Program-made: the position numbers and the translations under genes | NCBI GenBank assembly: GCA_027627225.1 | Contig: CM051034.1 | Span: 19,195,480 to 19,259,479 of the forward strand | DNA length: 64,000 bases | Source: Congeria kusceri | Taxonomy: Eukaryota; Mollusca; Bivalvia; Myida; Dreissenidae | Direction: 5' to 3' | The notes under the pieces: generated by a model | Told to the model about the DNA's origin: nothing | Database searches by the model: none | The model's input: the letters and a program-made list of their open reading frames with translations, nothing else | Part shown: piece by piece, positions 23,350 to 36,425 of the stretch | How the letters are laid out: each line of letters begins with the position of its first letter | How positions within the stretch are numbered: the first letter of the stretch is position 1

Positions 23350-26300
23350 GATTTTATTATACCGAACAATCCCGTATCATTTGCGTACCGGGCGACATAG
23401 CGGTAGCGGGCGACATTGCAGGGCGACTTATCAAAACGTTGCCCCCTGCATTTTATATGCATTAAATAGAGAAATAATCAAGTGAGGTATAACAGACATT
23501 TATATTGACCGCTCGGAGGATTTGGGAAGCGCAATTACATCGTGAAGCCGCGCGAATACCGCTCGACCACTGTTGTCCGTGTTTCTCTGTCTCTGCATAT
23601 AGACAGCTCGGCTTGAGCTACAGAATCACACTCCAGCAGATACAAACGTATATTGGATGATATGTCATTTAAATTTATCGTGAAACAAAGTGGAAATTCA
23701 TTAAACTTAAATGCGTTCAAAATCCGACACGATTAAATGTATTCATCGATATCGTCTAAAATTTAGTGTTCTAGTTACATATTTAAAATACGGTATGCAA
23801 CAACGAGTCATTCTGGCCTAATGATTCGACTTTCGATCCAAAGGACGTAGACGCTTTTCCTGCCTTCACCGCCACTTTTATTTTTGCATCTTGTTTTATT
23901 AGAAGTTATTAGTCATGGTGAATCTGTTGTTGCAGTTAACATGAAGACATTATTCGAAATTCGCACAAACTATACAGTCCCTTAAAATAGCAAGTCATTT
24001 CTTCAGGCGTCCAATACATCATTCCCACAATCATAGCATAATAAAGTAAATTACATCAGACATAATGCAGCGTTTAAAAGTGAAAAAATATCAATATACA
24101 TCCCACCATATTTGGTGATGCCTTGATGTAACAAATGGTGGATTGGCGCATTTGATTCATTTTATCAATAATTGTTCATCTGATAATTATAAATGCACTT
24201 TAATCTATGTATATAACGTAATATTTCCTTAAGGCTACCTGCCTTATAATTAGACGGAAATTATACAAAATGATTATTTAACAGTCATGCCAATAAACTT
24301 TGAAGTAATGTGAGATCTATTAAAATAATTGGATGGGGAAACACAATCGGTAATGGAATCACAGAAATACAGGACGGGCGGGTGGAACGCTAGTAGGTAC
24401 TGATGGGTTGGATCAACTTAGTATTAATTGGCCAAACAATACATTGAACAAGACATTGAACAAAGTGTGGTACAGCAGATCTGAATATATTTGTGTCTAT
24501 GTCAATCGCATCAAACAATGAATGTGCAATAATAATCAACGGACACGGGATAGCGAGTCTTTCTAATGTCAAGATAATCTTGTATTCCCAACGCCGAAAC
24601 AAGTTAAGTTCGAGGTATTCGCAAGCAGATGATCAAGAATAAGCTATCATCAAATTAATTAATTACCGTAAATTAATAGAACTGTCACGAAGGACTTTGC
24701 TGAATGCAAACACTGTTCTGCACAATATGCGTGTATTTCCGAGTTTACAAGTTCCATCCGGCCCGAAGTTGCATTATGTGAGGACCCGGGATGTGCACCA
24801 GCACCCCTATACCAAAGTTCGTTTAGAGGCACATTGAAAGTGGGGACGGATTTTGAATCAGTTCTGCATTTCCAGCTATTCATTTTACTGAAGCATCTTT
24901 GAAATTTGGTGTGGTCTTGTGATGTGTGGTGAAGCCGGTGTTCCCGAAGGACCACCCCCCGGCAGGTATGCTGACTACAAACCAAACCAAACCAAACTCA
25001 TATGCCGAATATGCTGTTAAATTGTCAGTACCAGCTATGCAATACTTATTGTATTGAATGATTCGTAATGTACAAATCAGACTAAAACACGCATGCGATT
25101 AGAAAAGGCATTGCTCTTCATAGATTTGGTTTGACAGCGTGACAAACAAAATTGCTGTAGTCGTGACATTTCCTATCTTTTAACGATTCAAGGTATGCTA
25201 ATGGGAATGACGTACATTACCCATTAGAACATGCCATATATTGTCCGCTTATATTGAACTGTCACTGTTGAATAATAACACGGAATGAATTATTGGGTTG
25301 TTTACCCTCGGACTTATTACACGGTTATTGAACGCGGTTTACTTATAGCTTTGTAAAATAGTCATGCAGTTTCGTTCAGGTTACTGGAGAATTATTGACT
25401 TTTCATTACGAACGCATTCGAATTTTTGTTTCTGTTGAACATTTTGTGAAACTGATACCATAGCGCGATTGATTACGTTTTAGTTTTGTTAATCGCAAGA
25501 ACATGTGTCAACTAAAAGTTGGCATCACATTTGTTTTGTTTCTCAAAGTATCCATTTATTTTCCATTATCATGCTTCACATAACTATCAGTAGATTTTAC
25601 GTAAGGCCGTGTTACAACAAATGCAATAATAAAGAAGGTCATGATAAACTAAACCGTCTGTGGCTTAATAAACATATTTATGTGAGTTATTCATATGGGC
25701 AAAACTGCACGAAAAAAAAAAGAGTTTATTAAATTAAAAGTATTTAAGCGGGATTCGAAACGGGGTCCTCCTAGTTGTTAGGCATATACTTATACCACAA
25801 ACGTAATTTGAATGCTAAAATTAATTTCCGTAATTTTCACGAAATGTTTTGAAATAAAACCGAGTATTAAAATAACCGGGTTTAATGATCGTGTAATTAT
25901 TCACCAGCGACAGTTCAATATAATTGAACAATAAAACATTTATGTGAAATATTAATGGCGAATGAAGTAAGACAATCGTGATCGTATCGCCACATATAGT
26001 TATATTTATATACAACCTCCGCGCAGAGACTTAACTGTGTCCGAGCATAGATCATTAAATCCTTGCCGGCAAGAAGTTCCACGAGACCATAGGCAAACAC
26101 TTGGCGCGAAATAAAATCGTGGAAAAGCACATGAAAAAAGAGGACAACTTAAAATCCTTGCATTGTTATGTTTACTTTTTTATTTATTTGTTTTTCATTT
26201 TAACTCGTTATGTACATACATGGACCAATAATGCAACATGTCTGTGTCATTGTTATAAAATAATAATGGTACAATCAAAATTTTGTAAAAATTAAATCTT

Positions 26301-27760
26301 TAATCTCCTCATAATCGTCTCCCCTGAAAACTTCCAAATCTGTAAGTTTTCAACTCGTGGTGGCAGTGGTAGTTGAGACAGTACCAATGGGGAAGTAACA
26401 ACTGCGAGGAGTTTGATTTATATATATGGATATATCGGTTTATCGAAATAGTAAGTTGGAATACTTTCTTCTGTAATAAAATTAACTAGTTGCATAGATC
26501 GCTCCGCCTTTCTGTTTGTCTAAGGTTGTTTGTCCAAGGATTTGAAGTTAATCGATTGGATTATGCAACCATGTGCTTTTATTTACCACTGAAACATAAA
26601 CTAATAATTTGCGCACAATGTCGGCGGTATGTCCTCCTCATATCCGACAGACAGGAATTGCATTTGTGGTTTGTAAAAGTTACAAACATATGATAGTAAA
26701 AGATTATAAAGCGGAATCAAATAACCAGTAAACACGGACATTGATAGCATGCTGCGCTATGACGAGAGTAGCGATGTTTTGATTACTAGAAGTAATGAAA
26801 CTGAAAGACCAAACTCGTCGTCAAAAATGTATTTGCGACACTTACTAGAACATTTCTTTAAAGCAATGACAGCAACACGCAGAAAATAATTATTATATAC
26901 GTGTACGTAGAATCTACAGGGCTGTGATTTCGGAAACACCTTTTAGCATTAAATGTCTCATTTTAAAACAGATTTAGGATAGTGAAACGCAATTTGCATA
27001 ACATAAAAATTGGCATGCAAGAGGAACGAAATATTGTGAAAGGAGGAGGTTTCACATCCCTGAAGATACTAGATGAATATAATATACTGACGGTCATAAA
27101 ATGGAGTTGGAGAACGGGCCAGTGGCTATAGTTGCTCCACTGTCGATGCATTTTTGAAATTGGCTAAGATTACGCCAGCAAATACTATTTCAGAGTGGTG
27201 ATGATGTTGTTCTCAGTCTAAGGTAGTCTTAATATTCCAGCGAAACTGAGCGGAATTTCAAAAACAATTAAATTACAAAAAAATCCTCTAAAAATAAGTA
27301 CATGGAAGGAGGTCATAAGTATGTATATAACGTGCATTTGACCAGACATTTAAATTGATATTGATCTTTTTTGTGGACGCCATGTTTGAGTCTAATCCTG
27401 ACATATCTTGACCAAATTAATCATGAACTTGAAAATCTGGCTGAACGTGTTTTGTGAACACGGGCCCTGTTTGTACTGTACTTCAGTTTGGCATACCTAA
27501 TAGAAGTTGCCGATAAAATACACGGACAAGAATTCGGGATATCTTTTCTCCTTGATGCAAACACTTGGTATCAAACTGCAACGATTGGAAAAACAATGTT
27601 TATACCCCACCCTTCTGTTTTCCTTCTTTGTTCATATTAAAACGGAAGAGTCAATAATTGGAAATACCATATAGCAATATCACCTGCTATGACGTCCAGG
27701 AGATAGAGTGATCGGAGTTAGTAAGCGCTAATAAAACAGTCATTACGTTACTCAGTGTTA

Positions 27761-29423
27761 AACCTGCCGTCCACTAGGCCCCCGAAGGTTTCCCGAAAGC
27801 GAATTTGGCAAAATCGGGGTGTTTCGGCATGTCTTTGCGATGTTCTGGAACCCTTCCGTGTCCTTCCTAACAATTCTGGAACCTTCTTGGCACTTCGCGG
27901 CCTGATCGGGATTGAAAAAACTTCGGCATCCAAATGTTAAAAGTTTTAACATTTGGACGCCGAATGTTTTATTCGGGACGGCTTCGGGGTCTTCGGCAAA
28001 CCATCGGCAACCATTCTGGATGTTCGGGAACCCGTCGCCATGGACTCGGCATCTCCGGAAAGCCTTCTGTGAGGCTACGTAATCGGTTCAGCCACCTCGA
28101 GCCGTCCATGAAGGAAGCTGAATCGATGTCGAAGGCTCTCCGAAGACGACGAGTGAAAGAGTTCTGTTCGCGTGTACACGCGGAAGCTATGCTGATCATG
28201 TAATGCAAGATGCCGAATCGTTGCTAAAGAAGCCGATTGTCAGCGGAAGGAAAACCGAGCATTAGTCGTGTTTCCCGAACTATACAAGAGCGACAGCAGA
28301 GGTGATGCCGTCGATTTGCCGATAGTGTTCGAAGTGACAAAATCGGCAGTGCTGTTGTGAATTGAACACTTATCATGATGCAAGTCATGAACAAGCTACT
28401 CAAGAAAAAGTTTGGCGGGAGGTTACTAGTCAGTCAGCCTTTGGACATTACAGAAGGTATGATCCTTAGTCATGTTTTTGAAGGCTAAAACATTTATCTG
28501 AAAGCCCAAGAAAAAAACTATAAAAAATCTTTAAGGGATTCCCATAATCACCACATTGTATTTGCTATTTAAGTAGGCCATGCCAAGTGAAAGCCAACAG
28601 TATGGGACATGTTCCACATTCTCTCAAATAGGGCGTCCGTTGCACGCCAGGCTTTTGGAGTATTTGGAATAACCAGAATGTCATCATTATACTCCTGAAG
28701 CTAGAGAATAGACACTTCTGCGACAAAATGGCATACACTTTCCACTGAAGTACAGAAGTCGGACACCAAGGAGGCGTACGTGTCCACAGATGTCATGTAA
28801 CTCAGTGCCCTCGCGAGCTTTAGGTCATCAGGATGGGCGCTACAGAACTTTGTATATATTTTTTTCTGAATGCAAGGCGTTGGACGCTGGTGTATGTCAT
28901 ACTAAATTGTTGGCGTGATCCTCAAATACTGTTTGATCCACAATCGATGATGTCTTTTTCTCTATGTCAGGTGAAATGCCAAGACAAGCATGTCATCAAG
29001 GCCAATGAGAATGCACCTAAAGATCCATTGTTAGGCTATCAACTGATAATCAGATTGTAGTTCGGCGTAGTTCGGCGTCTTTCATATACCCCGAACTTCC
29101 AATCGGCAACATTTCAGCATTCTGTCGACAACAAATCGGCAACTATTCAGCATGTTCTGTAATGTTACCGCAACCTTTCCGCACGATAGGAAAACATTCG
29201 GAAGCTAATTCCGAAACTGTCGGCATTCTTTCGCGTCGCATTCGGTAACTTCGGATAGGTTTTGGGGTTTATACAGCAACCTGTCGTATGTCACTCTGCG
29301 AATACATGCCGACCAAGCACGGTGGCCAAGCTCTGTCCATTTTATTTCGAATGGTTCCTGAAACTAGCAAATTTTTTCTGCAACCCTTACGCAAAGCATC
29401 GGGACTGTAGTGGACGGCAGGTT
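27761..29423. mobile_element. PIF/Harbinger-type DNA transposon relic
   Basis: Perfect 16-bp terminal inverted repeats AACCTGCCGTCCACTA (27761-27776) and TAGTGGACGGCAGGTT (29408-29423) are flanked on both sides by TTA. A 3-bp TWA duplication is the hallmark of PIF/Harbinger transposons. The length is 1663 bp. An internal palindrome (27923-27965) contains CCAAATGTTAAAA and its complement. A minus-strand transposase relic lies at 28838-28572. The element is absent from duplication copy B. Confidence 0.8.
28572..28838 (-). pseudogene. Harbinger (HARBI1-like) transposase N-terminal relic
   Basis: The frame reads HPDDLKLARALSYMTSVDTY, continues through a helix containing VCHFVAEVSIL, then one in-frame stop (TAG), then YNDDILVIPNTPKAW, LFERMWNMSHTVG and a terminal stop. 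The order L-x-Y-(L/M)-x3-(D)-TY-xSL, then IVxEV, then P-x-T-x3-W, then F-x3-WN-x-(P/S)-H-x2-G is that of Harbinger DDE nucleases upstream of their first catalytic Asp. The segment that should carry that Asp (GALDGKH-like) is lost after WNMSHTVG. It has no ATG start and is inactive. Confidence 0.7.
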
Positions 29424-29523
29424 TTACAAAAACGCATTGTTCATCCAGACGATATCTAACAAAATGGCAACACATTTTTACCTAAAATGTATCCAACAAA
29501 AGTCTTTGTGTCGGGATAATGAA

Positions 29524-29626
29524 ATAAATATTGCATTCTTTGAAGGCGATAGTGCATTATTGTCAAACCTCGAAAAAAACTGTTGCCCGCGAATGCACTA
29601 TCGCCCTCAAAGAATGCAATATTTAT
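29524..29626. repeat. 103-bp palindrome with AATATTGCATTC ends
   Basis: Arms ATAAATATTGCATTCTTTGA and TCAAAGAATGCAATATTTAT. The inner part GGCGATAGTGCATT pairs with AATGCACTATCGCC. Confidence 0.88.
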
Positions 29627-30330
29627 AGAATATATTAATTTGCATATTACTGACATTTTAAAAGTTTACAAAATCATTGGGCTCAAACTTGTACTTTGGT
29701 GATACGGGGTGTTTTTTTTGTCAATCGTACCTCCCATATATAGTTGAATTTAAATTAATCTACTGCTCGCTTTTATAAAGTTTTGGTTGATTATACATAT
29801 ACATTTATGAAAGAAAATCATGGAAAAGCACTTACAAATTAATAATTCTACACTCTGATATACCAAAATAAAAAATACTAAATTAAAAAAAATCTCGTTA
29901 ACACATCACCCCGAGCCCATTCAAATGTAAATTGAAATAAACTAAATTAAAAATAGTCATTTAAATAGAACATGTATTTGCAGGAGCAAAAATAAGATTT
30001 TCTAAGTTTGTTTTCAATAAATGCCAGTCAATTTGCCACCATGACTTATCCACAGTGTTCTATTTCATTTTATCTGCAGTTTTTTTTTTCCGTTCATTAA
30101 TGCTTAGCGCATGTGTCAATAACACGCTTTCAGGTTATTCAGATGATCCAAATTTGTTATAGACAATGAGGAAAAACGGACGTGAAAAGAACAACTATTG
30201 ATTAATAATTGTATGTTTATTCAATATTAATTGGGATACTGAATATAAAAAATGGCATCGGGCATCGGTATGCCATCAAGTAAAGTTAAATGGATGACAT
30301 CATAATCACAAAGGAGTTTAAACTACATTT

Positions 30331-30365
30331 GATTATTATTATTATTATTACTATTATTATTATTA

Positions 30366-30405
<40 letters not shown>

Positions 30406-30412
30406 TATACAT
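30331..30412. repeat. (ATT)n microsatellite
   Basis: About 26 ATT/TTA units with a few ACT and ATC interruptions. The poly-Asn frame on the minus strand is an artefact. Confidence 0.95.
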
Positions 30413-31832
30413 GCATTTCGTATATAATTTTGAAGGGTCTTTAAAAGCAGTTGCGTTGCGCATATTATGACATCTATTATTTAGACCATGTTGTTGTTGA
30501 ACATGGAATATGGAATACATAGAAGAGATATGGCACACAACGAATAAAATGTATTACATCATACAAAGCAAAGATCTACACTTCATTTATCATTAATGCA
30601 CATGATGCATTGGAATGTTAATGTATGTTAATGTCTTCTGTAGACAATATATCATTAAAGATCGTTTGTTCAAGTGTTCTCTACCATTTAATATTTTATC
30701 AAAATATAACATACAGCTTACAGCTTGCGATTTTACTGCTTAAATATTTTATTTACCACAAGTGCACCTATCAATATACGGGACTTTAGACTGAAGGCGA
30801 TTCTCGACAGGCAGGACTTTGACACGCCAAATGATTCTGGGTCCAGGGAAATAGACGTTGCTTTTGGTCGGATTTTAGATCCCGGTTATATTGAGCACCC
30901 GGGCCATTTGATACATTAAGCATCTTCCATCATGGGAATTTAGAAAAAAATACTAGGGTGGGAATTAGATCCCCCCCCCCCAAAAAAAAAGTCAACTTCC
31001 CCTGGGTCAGCCCTCCGCTCCCGCCCTCTGGGAAAAATATTGATAGGTGCATTCATCTACCTCATTTGAAGTTAACGTACAGTCCTTTTTGGACGCCTAT
31101 TTGCATATGCATGTATTGTGGGCTTCTGTTGGTAATTCTTGGCCAGATGTGATGCTTGGCGCACCTATAAACCGGTTTTAAACCTAATGCTTTGCATGTA
31201 TCGTTCCCACGCGGTAACCACAGTTTCTATCATATTCTATCATATTTTGCTTTGTGCGTGTTTCGAATTGTTATGTGTTATATGGGCAATCAGTTTATTT
31301 CCTGAAATAATTGATCGTTTGGTGTTAATTACAGTTGTTTTTTCCTGCAGATGCAGCTGGCGTTTCAGATCTGTGTTGCCATTGGCAACATTTGTGTTTG
31401 AAGGTACACCGAAGCAAGTAGAAAATCATTAAAGAGGGACTCTGATTTTTATAGCCTTATTTCATGTCTCTCTCGTTATTCACTAACAAAAAACCCGTTT
31501 TAACGTCTTAAATAAACGTCAACATCGACAAAAACTATTTCTCTTATCGAAAGATACAAATATGTATATTATGTCGATATCTATAGACCCGTTTATCCTA
31601 CAACAACGGCTACATTCGGTTTGAAAAACAAAATCAGAACTGCGCATGCGTCATCAATCGATCGGACTCGTCTTGACGATGTGTATACATGTATGTAATA
31701 GTTCGCTGTACAGCGACGTATTATTTTAGTTATAAATTTCTCTCCTTATACGCAATTCTGAACCTAGGTTATTCTCAACATTTATAATAATATTATTTTA
31801 AAATTATACTGTCACCATAAGTATCAAAATCG

Positions 31833-31932
31833 TACAATCCCTTACAGTCTTTAAGCAAGAATTATCAATCCCGTACAGACTTTAAGCAAGAATTATCAAT
31901 CCAGTACAGTCTTTAAGCAAGAATTATCAATG
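31833..31932. repeat. 30-bp tandem repeat, three copies
   Basis: The unit is GTACAGTCTTTAAGCAAGAA plus TTATCAATCC, with single-base variants. A partial inverted TGCTTAAAGACT follows. Confidence 0.85.
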
Positions 31933-32112
31933 CTTAAAGACTCCAATAACTGCTTTTCAGACAAACGAATACAGTATTGCGAATGTTAGGCTGCTGCCAC
32001 ACTGCTGTGTTTGTCGCTAAATTATTGTTCATAGCCATTTAGACAGACGAATTAACAAACACGAATCATGACTTTTATGCTGTATTTGGATTTACATGTT
32101 TATACAATTACA

Positions 32113-32510
32113 ACAAGTCAAGTCAAGTCAAGTCAAGTCAACTTTATTGGTATATACCATTGTACATAACCAAAACAATCAAGAAAGAACATGATGAACA
32201 TAATAACAGTGTAAATGAAGATGAAAAGTATGTTACAAAGCGGATATGAGAAACTCATAAATAATATTCCAAACAAATTAGGTAGGTAATACACTCGTGT
32301 CACTCAGTTGTCAAAAATCGGTGTTCTGTATGGCAAAGTCAGTTTTTCAGAAGTAATCATATGTTATTCTAAAATGTTAAAAAGTAATTGTTCAATGTTT
32401 TTAATGGAAACTCTATACTGAAACTACTTACACGCTAAACTACATTTAAAAATCGTACTGACAACAACAACAACAAAAAAGTTTATTAATAATAAAAACG
32501 TAATAATAAG
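32113..32510 (-). mobile_element. Probable LINE 3'-tail insertion with (CAAGT)n tail
   Basis: ACAAGTCAAGTCAAGTCAAG begins the insert, followed by AACTTTATTGGTATATACC; read on the minus strand this gives ACCAATAAAGTTGACTTGAC, an AATAAA followed by a simple-repeat tail as in CR1-like LINEs. In copy B the flanks are joined directly (about 49565-49585), so the ~395 bp is an insertion in copy A. Confidence 0.55.
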
Positions 32511-33287
32511 AGTCAGAGTTGTTGTAAACGCTACAAAACAACAAATTTCATAAATGTATGCAACGGAAGACGTATTTTAAACGGAGAACGGAAATTCATT
32601 AGAATACCAACACAAAATATTAAAAAGTTATAAATTATGTACTAGTGCAGAGGTATATAGTTAATTAACCTATGGCGTTAATTAACCTATGGCATAACAT
32701 AGCTGTAGTATACATGTTTAGATCTAAATACATTGCAAATACCAAAATGCACATTTAAATTCTGCCTCAAAACATAAACATTTGTGCACACTACACCTTA
32801 GACAATACACCTAAATGCACATAAAATAAATAAACGTGTTCCTAATTTTCACAGACTTTAAAGGCCCTTAATTGAATATAGTTCCAGTAAAATCTTGCTT
32901 GATGTAAAATATAATACAAAGAGTTGATATATTATGTCATTTATCCACCAAAACCACCCATAACTATAATACCTGGAGGGACGTTATACATTAAGATCAG
33001 TTTACTATATAGGTTTGTAGATTTCCTGTACAATGTGTGGTAAAAACGTTGTCTTGAAAATGCATTCGCGTCCTTGTATATTTAGTTGTTAAAACAATTA
33101 CAGACTACAACAAGCTATACATTTTGTTATAGCATTTCAATTATGAGGAAAGTAACAATGGTAAAAGTATTGACAAATACTATATTTTTGATGCATTTGT
33201 TTTATTTAGCAGTTAGACAATAGAATGTAAATTCAACAAATTAAAAAAAAAAGAAGACATTTTCCTCTTGGCCATATATAGAAGTCA

Positions 33288-34537
33288 CTAGCGGATCCAC
33301 TGGGGGGGGGGGGGGGCGCACCCGGCGCGCGCACCCGCTAAAACGTCCGGACCACACATATATGGGCATATATAAAACGGTCAAAACTGGATAAATGGTT
33401 TTTTTGGGCTCGCTCAGTTTGGTAAAAAAATAAACATCAATTTCAGTAAAACATACGCGATCTAGCCCGCCCCTACGATTTCGAACGTAAACCGTAGTAC
33501 CTGCGTCAAAGTCGATGAACGACACATTATATACAATGGGTATATATACCTTTATTTGTGGATTATACTGTTTTCTTTATTAAATTCATATATTATATAA
33601 AGATGTCAAATGCAATACACTGTTGGCACAGGATACCACATAAAAGACATTTATACTGTTCGAATAAATAAGATTTAAAGTTGAAGTTCGAGCCAAATAT
33701 TATATTTTCAAGTTTTAACAGTTTTGTCTCAATAAATAATTTAGTTACCAAAAATCTAAATCAGAAAACGTTTTGTTAACTGTTCCATTATCACACCAAA
33801 TTTCATATTGTTTATGCATTCATAAAAAAGATATAAAGTGACAAACTAGAGGGTGTCCACAACGTTGGCTCCAATTCCTGGCGATTTTGTATTTTCCGGC
33901 ACAGTATGTCAGCAAAATTAACACAATGTCGACAACACTTACCGTATTATTTCTCAACGCAATAATAAGAGAATCTTTCACACTATTTCGCGTAAATAAA
34001 TATGTTCGTCTGACTGTCCGTTAGTTCGGTTCGATGAAAACACAACAACAACAACAACTGTGCATAGCACATTCGAAGATAATTGACGAGCATGACTGTG
34101 AACGCGTGAGTTATTTAATGGCATTCACTTCGAAAACAGACCATTATTCTTCGGTGCGTGTGTGTTTGAATGTAGTCAGCTACGGATTTTACATGTTTAA
34201 AGATGTTCCTGATATAGAACATTGAATGTTAAAATAGTGGACAGGCACATCCAACAAGGGCAATTAACTGCCAACACAGGTGCATGACATACAGATGAAC
34301 GAGCAAGTTTCGAACATAATACGGTGAAGTTTTAATTTATTTATTGAAACAAAGTGCATTAGATGATGATGACGATGATGATGATACTGATGATGTGAAG
34401 TCATTTATCATAATTAGATCTTTGATACGGATCTGCAGCTGATCAATGCAGACCCACAGAAACCATAAAGGGAAAACTAGTGCGCGATCAAAAGTTTACG
34501 GCCTCCCTATAACTCGAAATCCTGGATCCGCCCCTGG
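33288..34537. mobile_element. Possible hAT-like non-autonomous element (GGATCCGCCCCTG end)
   Basis: The right end CCTGGATCCGCCCCTG (34522-34537) resembles inverted CAGGGGCGGATCCAGG hAT termini. The left candidate CACTAGCGGATCCACTGG (33288) is diverged. A G-run (33301-33316) follows the left end. No duplication or transposase was found. Confidence 0.35.
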
Positions 34538-36067
34538 AGGTCTAATTACCCCAAAAGGGAAGTCACATCCTCAGTGTTACATGCTGTCAATTAGATAATA
34601 AGCACATATGTTTGAGTGCAGGATGCATAGAATTTTTTAAATACAGTTTAAATGATATGTTTGGTATAATTTTAAAGGTTTATATGTAAGCAATAAGAAA
34701 ACAAAGCCTGTTTTTGTGCATTTCTTTGTCTAATGGTTCACAGCTTCATAACTTTTGGCTCATGTATTCATGCGCAAAATGGCAGCCTCCATGCCTGTAA
34801 AAACCGGTGTGTTTTTTCTAACGTAAATGTTTTGAGTTACAACGAATATGATTTTTTGACATGCTGTATTTTCCAAAGGTTATGAGCTCATCTTTCCAAC
34901 ATTGTATGGTGATATATTGGAAGGGAGCTTGGATCAAACATTGAACATTGTATATGTAACAAAGAAGGAATTTATTTGCGCACTCGTTACCTGGAAGTCA
35001 TTTACATGTAAATTTGAGCGAAATACTGAAGCCCATTATTAGGGTCATAAATAAACAATTGCCATTCCATTCAGTCCTAAAAATCAATTCTTGCACATTT
35101 TGTTTCTTTTGTAATGTTATACACATGGGGCCGTGTAGATAGATTCTGTCATATAATTAAGCAAACACGACACGAGCCACACGATTATTAAACAAGTACG
35201 TTTATAATCGATTAACAGTCAGAGGACGTTACAGACACTGCTTTTTCAATTATTTATGTTTAGAACGAACTGAAAGAAACATTTAAATATTATCAGTCAG
35301 GTTACAATTAATATATGACAATTGTTATTTACTTGAAATTAAAAAAACGCTTATTTATTATAAATTATATCAAAAAAACTTAACAGCAGATCAATCTTCA
35401 GCTGTAGATGAATAGAAAACGCAGATTACAAGTTTCAAACACTTTGTCATTATAATCCAGTGCGTAAAACAATATAAATTATAGTATATCTATCTGACGT
35501 ACATGTACGCGCATGTATGTGTACACGTATGTACTAAATCTGCCATGTAACAGCTAAAGGTAATATCAACTAATTCATGCCAGAACGAATGAATATGTAT
35601 CACTTCATAAATGAATGTTGTACTAACGGTATTCGCAAAAACCGTTCTATAAAAAATTAGCGTCAATTTTAGGCAGTGCACTTTGATTTTGATTTAGAAA
35701 TATAATCAGCTATTAATATCAAACTTGTGTGATAATATATTTTTTTTAACACGTCATTTCTGCTTTTACAAGTAAAACCTTCAGATGGTTAAAGTGGTTA
35801 AGCTGTTAATCTCACTCGTATCCGGTAACATTTGAATAATTTGAATATTGCTGGTATTTGAAATGACACTGCGGAGTGGACAGTAAATTGTGGTGTCCTA
35901 GTTTAGTCTAGTTCATGAATGGATCAGTGCTATTATAAAGTAACACGCCACAATGGTTCGTGTAATAGATATGAATTTGAACATATTTGAGTCATTATGA
36001 AACGTATAACCGCAATATAATTGTTCAAACTAAGTGCTGCAATAATCAGTTTCAAAATAAAAGACAT

Positions 36068-36425
36068 TGAGATGTCAATAAGGGTATGTCGTCTTCTGTT
36101 GAAGCTGGAGTAGGACATTGGGATGTCAATAAGAATATGTCGTCTTCTGTTGCAGCTGGAGTAGGACATTGGGATGTAAATAAGGGTATGTCGTCTTTTC
36201 TTGCAGCTGGAATAGGACATTGGGATGTCAATACGGGTATGTCGTCTTCTGTTGCAGCTGGAGTAGGACATTGGGATGTCAAAAAGGGTATGTCGTCTTC
36301 TGTTGCAGCTGGAGTAGGACATTTGGGATGTCAATAAGGGTATGTCGTCTTCTGTTGCAGCTGGAATAGGACATTGGGATGTCAATAAGGGTATGTCGTC
36401 TTCTGTTGCAGCTGGAGTGTCATAT
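36068..36425. repeat. 51-bp minisatellite, seven copies
   Basis: The unit is TATGTCGTCTTCTGTTGCAG, CTGGAGTAGGACATTGGGAT, then GTCAATAAGGG. Because 51 is a multiple of three, frames stay open on both strands (MSSSVAAGVGHWDVNKG plus; TPAATEDDIPLLTSQCP minus). One extra T near 36322 breaks the frames. There is no support for a gene, and copy A lacks the array. Confidence 0.92.

Larger units (their letters stand above)
19015..32860. repeat. Left copy (A) of a large segmental duplication
   Basis: Collinear, diverged similarity to 35020-50680. Anchors (A versus B): AATACTGAAGCCCATTAT at 19013/35023; TCCTAGTTTAGTCTAGTTCA at 19889/35896; AGAAAGGTCACGGTGATGTT at 20221/36518; GATTGATTTTGAAG-type at 21160/37348; GGCGGAAATATCTG(C/T)GATAT at 22784/39613; GCATTTCTTTATCACCACAA at 22949/40573; GGGAATGACGTA(C/G)ATTACCCATTAG at 25202/41752; AGTTGGAATACTTTC at 26453/41898; AATACTAAATTAAAAA at 29874/42117; AACAAACACGAA(T/C)CATGACTTT at 32055/49512. 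Order and orientation are conserved. Spacing differs because of independent insertions. Confidence 0.85.

Noticed and set aside
24659..24985. 108-codon minus-strand frame
   Set aside because: Composition and residues are not protein-like, there is no domain, and it is not maintained in the duplicated copy.
31349..31405. Exon-like segment after TTTTTTCCTGCAG on the plus strand
   Set aside because: Short, the donor is not followed by further exons, and its translation has no recognisable similarity.
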